From Selaginella moellendorffii (taxonomy: Eukaryota; Streptophyta; Lycopodiopsida; Selaginellales; Selaginellaceae): 64,000 nucleotides of DNA. Location: assembly GCF_000143415.4 (NCBI RefSeq), contig NW_003314264.1, positions 2,260,444 through 2,324,443 on the forward strand, given 5' to 3'. Made by a program: the position numbers and the translations under genes. Positions 54,562 through 64,000 of the stretch are shown here, piece after piece. The notes under the pieces were generated by a model. The model saw nothing but the letters and a program-made list of their open reading frames with translations. It was not told the origin of the DNA and searched no databases. The stretch's first letter is position 1. Each line of letters begins with the position of its first letter.

Positions 54562-57500
54562 TCATCCGCCCAAGGGGTTGGTCTGGAGGCTCTGGAGAAA
54601 GCTTGTTCCATTGCACAGCTTCGTGGTAAGCACAATCACGTCATGTTTCATCGATTCCTGCAGGAATATTTGTCTCCAGCACGTTAGGAACAGAAACGTT
54701 CTTCTAGAGAAAGGGTGAGACATACCTGAGCGCTCAGGAATCGCAGGGCTGATATCTCGGCAAAGGTGACTCCGCCAATGAAAACCACCAGCACCAGTGC
54801 TCGGCGACCGTCCACGCTACAATCAAATCGTTTTGTCGGTGTTAAAGCTCAAGATTTGGTTTCTCTTTTCTCAGCTTACTTGTTCGCGAGGTCGGTTAAG
54901 TTGTTCGCTGATGGCATTCTTTGATGTCCTGTTGTTAAGTTGGTCAAAGACGGTGGTCTGTGAGAGAAGCTACTTCTTCTTTGCTGCTGTGATCCCTATA
55001 AAACGAACTTTTCTTTTCCTTTTCTCTTTTAAATTTAACTCGGTTCTTTACCTGTCGTTCTTCGAAAGTCGCTCCGGGAAGCAGCTTCATCATATCCTCA
55101 ATCCCTCGCCTGCAGCGAGTGGATAAGAGTGAAATAGTCAAACAGCAGTGTTTAGCTTAGGCACCAAACTTACTCACCAGCCACTAGCATGCAGTGCATG
55201 TTGTACCAGTCTAATGCTCAGAGGAGCATAGCCCGAGAATGCGTAGGAGATATCCTTTGGACTAAAAACACACACGCACAGAGTTGGTCAAAACACGAGT
55301 TGCCTATTCCTGAAAACTCTGTTACTTTGAGTCGTCCGTATCGCTCACCACCAATCTGAGGCCCCGTTTCAGAGTCAGCCAATTGCTCTTTGATTCCTTC
55401 ACAAGCGGGGAAAAAGCATTACCGCATAAGATCCTGACATCCGAACGACATCATACCTGCTTTCGCAAAAGCCCCGCCCTTTCCAAGTCGTTGATAAAAA
55501 ATAAATTTTCCCAGCCATAGCTTTGAAGAAGCTCCCTTCTGCCCAAGACGAGACCCATTCAAGCATGTCAAGCCGATAGAAGAGAAAGGGACACGAACCG
55601 GAAGTAATCAAAATGCTTCTTCTGTAAGCCATTGTTCGTTACTGAGAGAATAACGAGCAGTCTCAGAACGCTGATCAGTGGCTCCTGCTTGTTGATCATC
55701 TCTTCGATATACTCATAACAACTGATTCAGAAAGTGCTAGTGTCAGACTGAAAAAATATAACAGCATTATAACGTACATATCATATTCCTGACCTTCAAC
55801 GAGAGTCTGCTCCATAATCAACCGGCTCATGAACGAGCGCTTCCTGGTAAACGTGGTCAAATATTGAGAAATATCAATGTGTCGCTGAAAGAATAGCATC
55901 AGCACTTTGTTGTTTGCAAAGTACGATCTCACCGTCATCTCCGGAAGTGCATGCATCTTTTTGACAAACTTCTTGAGGTCTGAGAATTCTTGGTTCTGGA
56001 CAAAAATATTAGGCACGGTAATTAAAAACGAGGTGCTACACTTACAGTAGTTTTAACATCCGTATAATCTTGCTTCATGCTAGCTGCTTTTTCACGTAAA
56101 ATCTGAAGACCAGGCTCGGAATTCATGACCGCAAAAACAAAACAACAGGAATTACCCCTCCCACAACTCCAAAGTTGAGATCACGTAGATCTCTATATAA
56201 TTTGTCACTGCAAAAAAAAAAAGAAAAAAATATAAGTGCATTCTACAAGTTGGATCATTTAATAACCTTGAGTTCAGTGGAACCTTCACCTTCTTGTCCC
56301 CACCCAAAATTGCAGGATCCAGCTCAACACAACCGTTGTTTATGTTTAAAAACTGAAATAAATATACTCATAGATGTTGCCAGAATAGCATGTTCTTACC
56401 TCGTCGACAAGACCCTCGTAGGTCAGCTGAGAGCACATCGGAGTTACAAGGTCCACCTAATGGACAGCTTTCGGTCAGATTTCAGATAAGCATGCTGGTA
56501 CCTGTCTGTCGAGAAGGATTAGTGTGTCGATTTCCGGTTGTCCTTCCTGAAAAACAAAGCACTTGTGAAACTCTATCAAGAAAACTCGACATGTTTACGG
56601 GAGTAGTCAAAGCTTGTTCTTCTTGCATTTTCTTCATGATACTGAAGACTTTCTTTGCAGCGTCACCCTTTCCCTTCACATTTGGAATAAGACCAAACCG
56701 CGACTGCGACGAAAGCAAACATATTTCAAATTTAGAGATGGATTCAAGCAATTGATGAAACCTGTAGGTTGTTAATTGTCAGTGCCAAATCCCACAAAGA
56801 GGTCGGGTCACCGTCGACTTGAAGCTCCTGACACCAGTGTTATCTCTAGAAACAAATTGCGAGGAATAAAACTTACTTTCAAAACAAGCTCATGCTCCAG
56901 AGACAGTACATCGTCGTCAAAGGGTATAGGAAACATGCGGTACTCGCCAAAAGTAATGCCACCGTGTACTCCTTCTGCTTCTAAGACCTGGCAATATGAA
57001 CGATGCAAAACTCAGAAAAGGAAACAAAGGAAGTAAAAAGTCTCACCTTCTCGCACGCTGTAGATCTTCTGGGCATGAAATACAGCGAGTACTGCCTTTC
57101 CTGTTGGTTTCGTTTATCATGTTGGATCTGAGCGGCTATAAGTTTCATCAAGGTCAAGTGAGGCCTGACAATATAAATAACGTTCGTGCAATCGGACTGA
57201 ATTGGATCTCCGGAGAGATGAGATAAATTCTCCACTCCATGTTCCTGGACAAGCAAACGATGCAGAGCAATGCTGGAAAACCAACACTGATCAAATCACC
57301 TTTAAAAGAGAAATCTGGACGATAAGTGTGAGCGGTCCACTGAGCTTGGGATCCAGAACCAGGAGCTTCCTCCCCCGCATCTGGCAAAAAATCTTAGCAC
57401 ACACAAGGCATTCTTTTGGCAAAAACGACTTACCGAATCGAGCGCCTCGACAAGATCCAGCTGCGCTTCCTTCCTAAATTCAAGCGAGAGTGACAAGAAT

Positions 57501-57576
57501 CTAGAAGGAAATGTAGAATAGACCTCAATCCGATGAGATTGATCGGCGCATTCTCCAGAGGAGGCAGCTGCGCCAT
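54562..57576 (-). CDS. VPS33: vacuolar sorting SM protein VPS33
   Basis: A many-exon Sec1/Munc18-type protein of the HOPS and CORVET tethering complexes, which proof-reads SNARE pairing at endosome and vacuole membranes. From the ATG at 57574-57576 it reads MAQLPPLENAPINLIGLR; then RGRKLLVLDPKLSGPLTLIVQ, HGVENLSHLSGDPIQSDCTN, YFMPRRSTACEK, FGEYRMFPIPFDDDVLSLEHEL and ELQVDGDPTSLWDLAL. Next come TLILLDRQVDLVTPMCSQLT, YEGLVDEFLNINNGCVELD and NSSDKLYRDLRDLNFGVVG, then ISQYLTTFTRKRSFMSRL, YEYIEEMINKQEPLISVLRL, RRGIEDMMKLLPGATFEER and VLVVFIGGVTFAEISALRFL. It ends at the TGA at 54562. Every block of the family is present in order. Exon edges are partly unresolved. Divergent from UTP13, 86 bp between start codons. 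Confidence 0.93.
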
Positions 57577-57662
57577 AGCGACGCTCTTCCTCGACGAAGC
57601 TTGAATAGTTTAGAACCCTAAAAACCAGTGGAAATATTCCCTAAAGCCCTAAGGAAGGGGCG
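57577..57662. promoter_or_regulatory. 86-bp VPS33/UTP13 divergent promoter with telo-box-like motifs
   Basis: Only 86 bp separate the two ATGs. It contains GAACCCTAAA (57613-57622) and AGCCCTAAGG (57645-57654), both telo-box-like, and no TATA box. It must hold both start sites or place them inside the leaders. Confidence 0.55.
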
Positions 57663-60600
57663 ATGGCGCCGTTAGGATACAAGAAAAATTTCCGGGCGAC
57701 GCCGGCATTGCAGCTCTTCTACACGGGAGGGCCGCTGCGTCTCGCGCCGGATGCCTCGTTCCTTGCCTGCGCTTGCAACGATGAGGTCAAGATCGTCGAC
57801 ATCGCCACCGGCACCATTCGTAAGTCTCTAGCAGGCGATTCCGAGGCTATCACAGCATTGGCGATCAGTCCCGATGGAAATACGCTCTTCGCGGCCAGCA
57901 GGAGCTTGCAAGTGAGGATCTGGGATCTCGCCACTGGCACGCTTTGTCGATCGTGGAAGGTATTGTATTGCTAGAGCTTTGTATTTTTCTTTCGAAATTT
58001 ACTGTGGTTTTTTCTAGGCACACGATGGGTCTGTGACTGACATGGACGTATCGATGTCGGGGCTTCTAGCCACAGCCAGCATTGATCGAAGCATTCGAGT
58101 GTGGGATGTGGATGGAGGATTTTGTACGCACGCGTTCCGGGGGCACAAAGGCATCGTCACAAAAGTGATTTTCCATCCGGACCCGCATCGTTTGCTGGTA
58201 AGGAAAATATCAAAGGAGAATCGACGTAATGCTTTGTTGTTTCTCCAGCTCTTTAGTGGCGGTGACGATGCCACAGTACGGGTGTGGGATCTGGTGACGA
58301 AAAAATCTGCCGCTCTTTTGGAGAAGCATTTCTCGACTGTCACCAGCTTGGCAGTTTCAGCGAATGGCTGGAGCTTGATTAGTGGTGCGAGGGATAAGGT
58401 ATTTCTTTTCTCGATCAAGTTTTTAGGACAATATGGTGTTGTTGCGTGACAGGTTCTAAATATTTGGAGTCTTCGTGACTATAGCCATGAAGGAACTGTA
58501 CCGGTATTTGAAGCAGTGGAAGCAATCTGTGTTGTTCCAGATGGCTGCAATCTACCAGGAAGCTCTATCCAGAAGAAGAAGGGCTCGAAGCCGAATGTGT
58601 TAACTGTTGGCGAGCTTGGAGTTATCCGTGTTTTCTCTGCCGAAGGGTCCGTATGAGGAATGATCATTAGTTTGTCTTACATTGATTTTGTTTTCGTTTC
58701 TGGTGATTGCAGTGGAAATTGCGTATACAAGCAAAATTCTTCCGATGTTTCCATAGCAACAGAAGACGCGGACGAGACAAAGCGTGGGTTTACTGCGGCA
58801 TATATTCTTCCAGATGCAAAAGGAGTTCTTTGCATCACGTACGATCACCGCCTTTTCTTTTACGAGCCATTTCTAGTGGACGACAAGCAAAGAGATTTGC
58901 GCATCAGCAAGCGCCTTATAGGTTGCAACGATGAAATAACCGATTTGAGATATGTTGGAAGCGACGAGACTTCTCTTGCCGTGGCCAGCAACGTGGAGCA
59001 GGTAAAAGTGGAATAAGAACTGTGAGTTTTCAACAATCTGTGTTGTAGGTCCGCATTTACGACTTAAGCTCCATGGCCTGCACACAAGAGCTCACCGGTC
59101 ACACGGACATTGTCCTTTGTCTGGACACTTGCCTTTCATCTCAAGGAAAATCAGTGCTAGCTTCGGGTGGTAAGGACCATACGGTATGTGCTCTGAAATC
59201 TAGGAATCTAACAAAAACCGTCTATGTTGTGCTCGAAGGCGAGACTTTGGGATGTTACCTCTGGTAAATGTTTCGCGATGTGTACTGGCCACAGTGCTGC
59301 AGTCGGAGCCATTGCCTTTTCAAAAAAGAAACGCAGTTTTCTGCTGACAGGAAGCAGGTACCAGCATTGTTTAATATTGCACCGTCCATCTGATTTTCTT
59401 CCGCAGGGATCGCTCTATCAAGTTCTGGGACTTTCAGTTTGTTATAGATGACAATCAACAAGATAGAGTTGCCAAGCTTTCGTGTATCCGTTCTGCCGCT
59501 GCACATGACAAAGATATCAACTCGCTTTCTGTGGCTCCCAATGACAGCCTTCTATGCAGCGGATCTCAGGTATTCCAAATTAATCACAGTGATGCAAATG
59601 GTGACGCGTCTGCAGGACGGGACAGCTCGTATTTGGAAGCTCCCGGAACTCACTCTAGCTACGACTTTGAAAGGGCACAAACGAGGCGTCTGGTCTGTAG
59701 AGTTTTCTCCTATCGACCAGTGCGTATTAACGTCCTCCGGCGATAAAACTATACGAATATGGGCACTCTCCGACGGTTCTTGTCTAAAAACATTTGAGGG
59801 CCACACCGCCAGTGTTTTGAGAGCTTCATTTCTATCTCGCGGAACACAAATAATTTCTTCTGGTGAGTGTCGCCCTCGTTAAAAATTTTGCAACTGAACA
59901 TGTCACGCTTAGGTGCGGATGGACTGGTAAAGCTATGGACTATCAAGAGTAACGAGTGCATAAACACTTTTGATCAACACAACGACAAGGTTATAAAGTA
60001 GAAAACAGCACGTCTCCGGCTACTTACTTCTTCTTCGTATCCAAACACAGATTTGGGCCTTAGCCGTGAACAGCAACAATGAATCGTTTGCTACTGGAGG
60101 GGGTGATGCATTGGTCACTTTGTGGGAGGATTGCACCGCCTCTGACGAAGAGGAAGCTGCTAGACAAGAGGTTACTCGTAAACTCTGTTGATAAGTCTCA
60201 TCTTACGTTTATTACAGGCCGAGGAAGCTCTGAAAGACCAGGATTTAGCGAATGCCCTCGCGGACACGGATTATGACAAAGCGGTTCAACTGGCATTCGA
60301 ACTAAGACGACCTTTTAAACTCCTTGGAGTTTTTACAGAGTTGTTCAGGTGCAGTCTCTTGACTCTTGAGAGCTGAGCTTTTAACAATTCAGTCTCGGTG
60401 CTTTTGGCAGATCTGGCACAGACGCAACACTGGCCTCGCTTTTGAAGAAACTCGACAGCGCATACCTGCGTCTACTCTTGGAATATATCCGCGAATGGAA
60501 TTCGAAGCCAAAGTTTTGTTATGTTGCGCAGCATGTGTTGCACTGCGTATTCAACGTTTTTCCAGCGTCCGAAATAGTAGAGGTGAGAAGAGCAGCGTGC

Positions 60601-60830
60601 TAAATATCTTGGAGCATGGTCACACGCTTTGGTTGCAGGTTCCAGGGATATCGGAGCTTTTGGAAGGCATTTTACCTTATACACAACGGCATTTTAATAG
60701 GATAGGCAGGCTGGAACAAAGCTGTTACCTTGCGGACTATACGTTGGCATGCATGTCAGTGTTGGATCCCAGTGACCAATTGCCAGGACTTGGCGGAGAG
60801 ATACATGCTAAGAAGAAGCAAAAGTTGTAA
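57663..60830 (+). CDS. UTP13: WD40 protein UTP13 (TBL3), small-subunit processome
   Basis: A nucleolar U3 snoRNP (UtpB) protein needed for 18S rRNA processing. It has two beta-propellers of WD40 repeats. The first holds GNTLFAASRSLQVRIWDLAT, TASIDRSIRVWDVDGG, FSGGDDATVRVWDLVTKKS and ARDK-VLNIWSLRDY. The second holds LASGGKDHTV, then DGTARIWKLPELTLATTLKG, SSGDKTIRIWALSDGSCLKT and SADG-like GADGLVKLWTIKS. The C-terminal Utp13 domain has DYDKAVQLAFELRRPFKLLG, TDATLASLLKKLDSAYLRLL and YLADYTLACMSVLDP, and the protein ends HAKKKQKL. About fifteen or more short introns; ends were read by frame, not all fixed. Convergent with the expansin gene (184 bp between stops). Confidence 0.93.
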
Positions 60831-61013
60831 TCCGTTAGAATTTGAAGGAAAATTTTGTTTTGTTAAATTAAAATAATTTTTACTTAATCTAGTTAAATTA
60901 TTTACTATTGATAATAAAATAGTAAAGTTTTGCCAAAGAAACACGAAATCTAGACAAAAGTAGTTGTTCCTAGCCAATTCAATAAGAGAAAATGTACTAC
61001 AATTATTTCTATA

Positions 61014-61947
61014 TCAATTTTTGTTTCCTACAAACGTTTGCCCAAACTTCCAATCTTGAGGCGCAACATCATAATCGGTAACAGTGTCACCGTTGCTCGT
61101 GGTTACCATGAAAGAGAGGGACTGGCCAAGAAGAACATCTGGCGATTGCCAATTCTGCCCCCAGTTTCTCACCAAAGGCTGCCACCTCCTGGTTCTCGAT
61201 CCCATGACAGCCACAGCGTGGACATCCCCGGCTCCACCCACATTCCACACCAGCACCAGCATGAAATAGGCATGGCCATTGATAGAGAAATGAATGCCTC
61301 CTTCCCTTTCACAAGGTACCCTGTAGCACAACAAATGCAAACACGAAGTGAATGAATTTGTAGAAAACTATAGAAAACATTCTCTAGAGAAGGAGAGCTC
61401 ACCTTCTGTACTGAACAGGAACAATGCCACCTCTGTACTTGGCAATCAGCTCAAATGCAGGCTGTGAGAGATCAAAGTGCTCGCGCGGGGGATTACACCA
61501 GCCTCCGTTGTCGCTTGGGAGAGCAAAGTTTGGAGGGCAAAAGTTTGTGGCCGTGACCACGATGGATGGGTTGCCGGGCAAGCACCATTCCGGGTCGGCC
61601 TCGGCATTGCATTTCAATTCGAAGCAAGAGCCGCACGACCAGCCTTCATTGAACAGGGCAGTGCTCAGTGCTGCTGTGCTTACTCCATAGCCTTGGAGGT
61701 AGAGGTTCCCATATCCACAAGCTCCTCCTGAATTTACAAGATCATTGCATTGAAGCAAACATGCCAGTTAGAATGGGTTGTTTTTCTTTTTTTCTTGCTA
61801 AATGATTGTACCCATGGTTCCAGAGGCATCACTTCCTCCATAAAACGTTGCGTGAGCATCTTGCCATGATCCATAATCTTGAGCTCCAACTTCAGGGCTC
61901 AAAAACAGCACCACAACGGTTGCTGCAAAAAGAAGTGGGAGATCCAT
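61014..61947 (-). CDS. alpha-expansin
   Basis: Three exons (61812-61947, 61403-61727, 61014-61320) give 255 residues. It is a secreted wall-loosening protein acting without hydrolysis. Signal peptide: [22 protein letters not shown]. The double-psi barrel domain starts [20 protein letters not shown], with the Cys series ([20 protein letters not shown]) and the HFD motif typical of EXPA. The expansin CBM domain follows from about residue 160, with [20 protein letters not shown], Trp residues in [12 protein letters not shown] and a GQTFVGNKN end. An in-frame upstream Met at 62011-62013 would add 22 residues ahead of the signal peptide, so the 61947 start was chosen. Confidence 0.95.
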
Positions 61948-61949
61948 TT

Positions 61950-62520
61950 TTTTGTGAGTAGAAATCTTGTGACAAAGAAAAGAGAAAAGAAGAAAATCTA
62001 ATATGGCGATCAAGTCTAGCCCTGAGCTCTCTTTAAATACAGAACCTCGGAGTAACTCTTTCCTTAACAGTAAGACAGTTATTTGTCATTGGAGATCAGG
62101 TCCCATGGTGCGACGCTCTCGATGTCATGCACACTTTGGAATCAACAGAGATTCACACTAACCTCGAAAGAGTGGAGGAAACTTTAGAAAACTTTTCGCC
62201 ACCTTTGACTTCGACGCACGCTAGGCTTTGGTTCGAAGGGTTCAACTATTTCGCTTTGATCACCAAGTGCGGGCAGGATATGCTCCACAGGTTCATACAT
62301 TATCAGCTTCTCCTTACATGTACAATCGTTGATTCTCATTGTCAACTTGAGCTCTTTGTCAGAACTCTGATTTTCATGTCAACTCAAGAAACCTCTCTTA
62401 TTGAAAGGAACTTCTCTTTCCGAAAAGATTATTCCCTATGCTTACCATAATCGAAACAAAAGCCGTATAGCTCGTATCACAGGCACACACACAAAACTCA
62501 TGAATCGACAAAAGGTACTA
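61950..62520. other. expansin upstream region, no other gene seen
   Basis: Includes a TTTAAATA TATA-like word at about 62032-62039 (minus strand TATTTAAAG), 85-90 bp before the expansin start. A 107-codon plus-strand frame (62127-62450) shows no domain and is not supported. Confidence 0.45.
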
Positions 62521-62892
62521 TTACAATATCTCCAAAAGAACAAATAAGTTACTCGCAAACTCTGGGGCTAACGGAACAGCAAATCTGTCAATCCTCGATC
62601 TCCCATAAACCGACGCGATTTCATCCAGTCCTGTGGAGAAAAGTATGGGGAATCTCTCCAATCCAGAAAGCTGGGGATGCATTTTGTAGTAGAGAGCAAG
62701 CAAATCAAACAAATTCGCTCCCCAGTTGCAATCCAAACGAAGGCTGTAGCGCGGAGGTGCAGCCGAATTTTCGTCCACAAGTCTAGGCAGGCTGAAATTA
62801 AACGCTTGGGCTCGCCATAGCCACAAGTACACGCCACCTTTCTCTCCCTTCTTCCAAAGTAGGTGGTCCCCGTCTCGATTCCAGCTGATACC
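62521..62892 (-). CDS. uncharacterised conserved-looking ORF
   Basis: The most protein-like frame reads from WNRDGDHLLWKKGEKGG (about 62885) through VYLWLWRAQAFNFSLPRL, DCNWGANLFDLLALYYKMHP and RSRIDRFAVPLAPEFASNL to the stop at 62521. An overlapping frame (62568-62939) is also open for 123 codons. No splice site links it clearly to an upstream exon, so the start is unknown; it may be a 3' exon or a degraded gene. I recognise no family. Confidence 0.35.
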   Translation of the reverse strand, partial: GISWNRDGDHLLWKKGEKGGVYLWLWRAQAFNFSLPRLVDENSAAPPRYSLRLDCNWGANLFDLLALYYKMHPQLSGLERFPILFSTGLDEIASVYGRSRIDRFAVPLAPEFASNLFVLLEIL

Positions 62893-63599
62893 GTATCAAA
62901 AAGAAGCGCAACACGGCACTCATTGTCATTGTCCGTCAAGTTCTGGATGTTTTCAATGCGATTTGGATGCCTGCTTCTCTCTCTTCAAAAACCCGTTTCT
63001 TTCTTGGTTTCTTACAATCGATCTCCCGATCGCGATTAGATCAGTCCTGTTCCTTACCAATTTTCTGTTCAGCAAAGGGGATCCGATGCATCACTTTGTT
63101 TTCTCAAACAGTCCATCACACAAGAGTGGTGCTCTCACCAAAGTTTTACTTTACGAACACCAACAACCTTTGGACCATTTTCTACACATTTGAAGAAGAA
63201 TTTCTCTTCTTCTTAAGCTTAAAGCCACACTGTAGATCAAGATTAGCACATCACATCAAAAGAAGACAGTTTTCTTTGTTTTTTTTTCTCAAGCACTAGA
63301 AGAAGAAAACTTAAATTAATTGGCACGATGTGGAACAGAGAGATCGATGATCTCCCCCTCCTAGGAAATCGAAACAAGAGTGCTCAACGATCTCCCAGAT
63401 AGCTAGATCCAAGAGAACAACGAAGATAAAAACACAAACACTGTAAGAGACTGTAAACCTTCCAGTCTGATCGATCGTAGGAGCTCTCTTTTCTTCTAGT
63501 CCCTCACACGCACTCACACACACTCTCTCTCTCTCTCTCGGAGATGGTTTTTCTTGGATGATCATGTACTATTAAGGTAGATACCTCATGAAAGCTTCT
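62893..63599. other. intergenic DNA with a CT microsatellite
   Basis: (CT)n at about 63521-63538 and a T-run at 63284-63289. Small open frames only. Likely 3' region of the DUF7722-like gene. Confidence 0.5.
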
Positions 63600-64000
63600 C
63601 TATCGCCACACGAAGGCGCCAATGGCGTAGTCCCTCTTGTCCTGGAGGCTGCCAGAGACGGGCAGGCCATACTCCTCGAGCAAGCGATCCAATTGCCACT
63701 CGGGCATGGCCTCGTACTCGAGCTTGGTGTAGCGCGGGTAATGCAGCGGCATCTGGAACACATAGGGGCAAGAGGGATTCTTCTCCACCGCCGAGTAGGG
63801 GCACTTCTTGGGGCTGGACGGCGCCTGATCCACGGCCGCCGCCAGGAGATCCTCGCTGCTGCTGCTGCTGTTCCTGCGATTGAGCGAGAAGACGCGCTGG
63901 AGGAGGTGCGTGACCAGGCGCCGGGTGCGCGGCGACGCCACCGGCTGATCGGAGGGATCGTCCACCACCACTGCCGGTGCCGCTGCTGCTGGCGCCGTGA
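63600..64000 (-). CDS. DUF7722-like plant protein, cut by window end
   Basis: A minus-strand frame open from the window end to the TAG at 63600-63602; about 130 residues are visible and the N-terminus lies outside. The C-terminal ~55 residues (YVFQMPLHYPRYTKLEYEAM, PEWQLDRLLEEYGLPVSG and KRDYAIGAFVWR) match the small plant-specific domain known as DUF7722, found at the end of short proteins of unknown function. Before it is a Ser/Ala/Pro-rich region and the segment KCPYSAVEKNPSCPYV. Confidence 0.7.
   Translation of the reverse strand, partial: TAPAAAAPAVVVDDPSDQPVASPRTRRLVTHLLQRVFSLNRRNSSSSSEDLLAAAVDQAPSSPKKCPYSAVEKNPSCPYVFQMPLHYPRYTKLEYEAMPEWQLDRLLEEYGLPVSGSLQDKRDYAIGAFVWR

Overview
This is a nuclear segment of a vascular plant with a compact, intron-rich gene space. 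Spliceosomal introns are mostly 45-100 bp, intergenic gaps are short, and the genes include an alpha-expansin, a PYR/PYL ABA receptor, an MIKC*-type MADS-box factor, an RMA-type RING ligase and an actinoporin-like (bryoporin-type) gene. Together these point to an early-diverging land plant; a lycophyte such as Selaginella is my best guess, inferred from gene content and intron style rather than proven.

Layout. (1) 1-20.5 kb is AT-rich and transposon-derived. It holds decayed Ty3/gypsy gag and pol pieces with a recognisable LTR, a ~1.9 kb array of ~96-bp palindromic units, LTR-like repeats, a complete 839-bp Cassandra-like TRIM element whose LTRs carry 5S rRNA sequence and are flanked by a perfect GACTA target-site duplication, and a second TRIM family with 162-bp LTRs. 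(2) 20.6-28.8 kb holds an intact ten-exon Maf-family nucleotide pyrophosphatase gene and two broken copies of it, one with an internal inversion. Between them lies a single-exon actinoporin-like gene, a fragment of which is copied downstream. (3) 29-64 kb is gene-dense: MIKC* MADS (-), ICME-type methylesterase (-), SYF1 (-), BUD31 (-), SAR1 (+), a tandem mini-exon gene of unknown function (+), an unknown two-exon gene (+), a frameshifted mitoferrin-like gene (+), RMA RING ligase (-), PhyH-type dioxygenase (+), C3HC zinc-finger NIPA/ILP1 protein (-), ATP synthase subunit e (+), PYL (+), VPS33 (-), UTP13 (+), expansin (-), an uncharacterised ORF (-) and a DUF7722-like gene cut by the window end (-).

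Genes that work together: SYF1 and BUD31, both Prp19-associated splicing factors, lie in tandem only 100 bp apart. SAR1 (COPII budding) and VPS33 (HOPS/CORVET tethering) both serve membrane traffic. Several housekeeping genes sit in divergent pairs with 86-143 bp between start codons, and telo-box-like AAACCCTA motifs recur just upstream of their start codons. Exon boundaries given to the base were checked by frame continuity by hand. Where only a CDS span is given, internal exons were read but not all boundaries were resolved.
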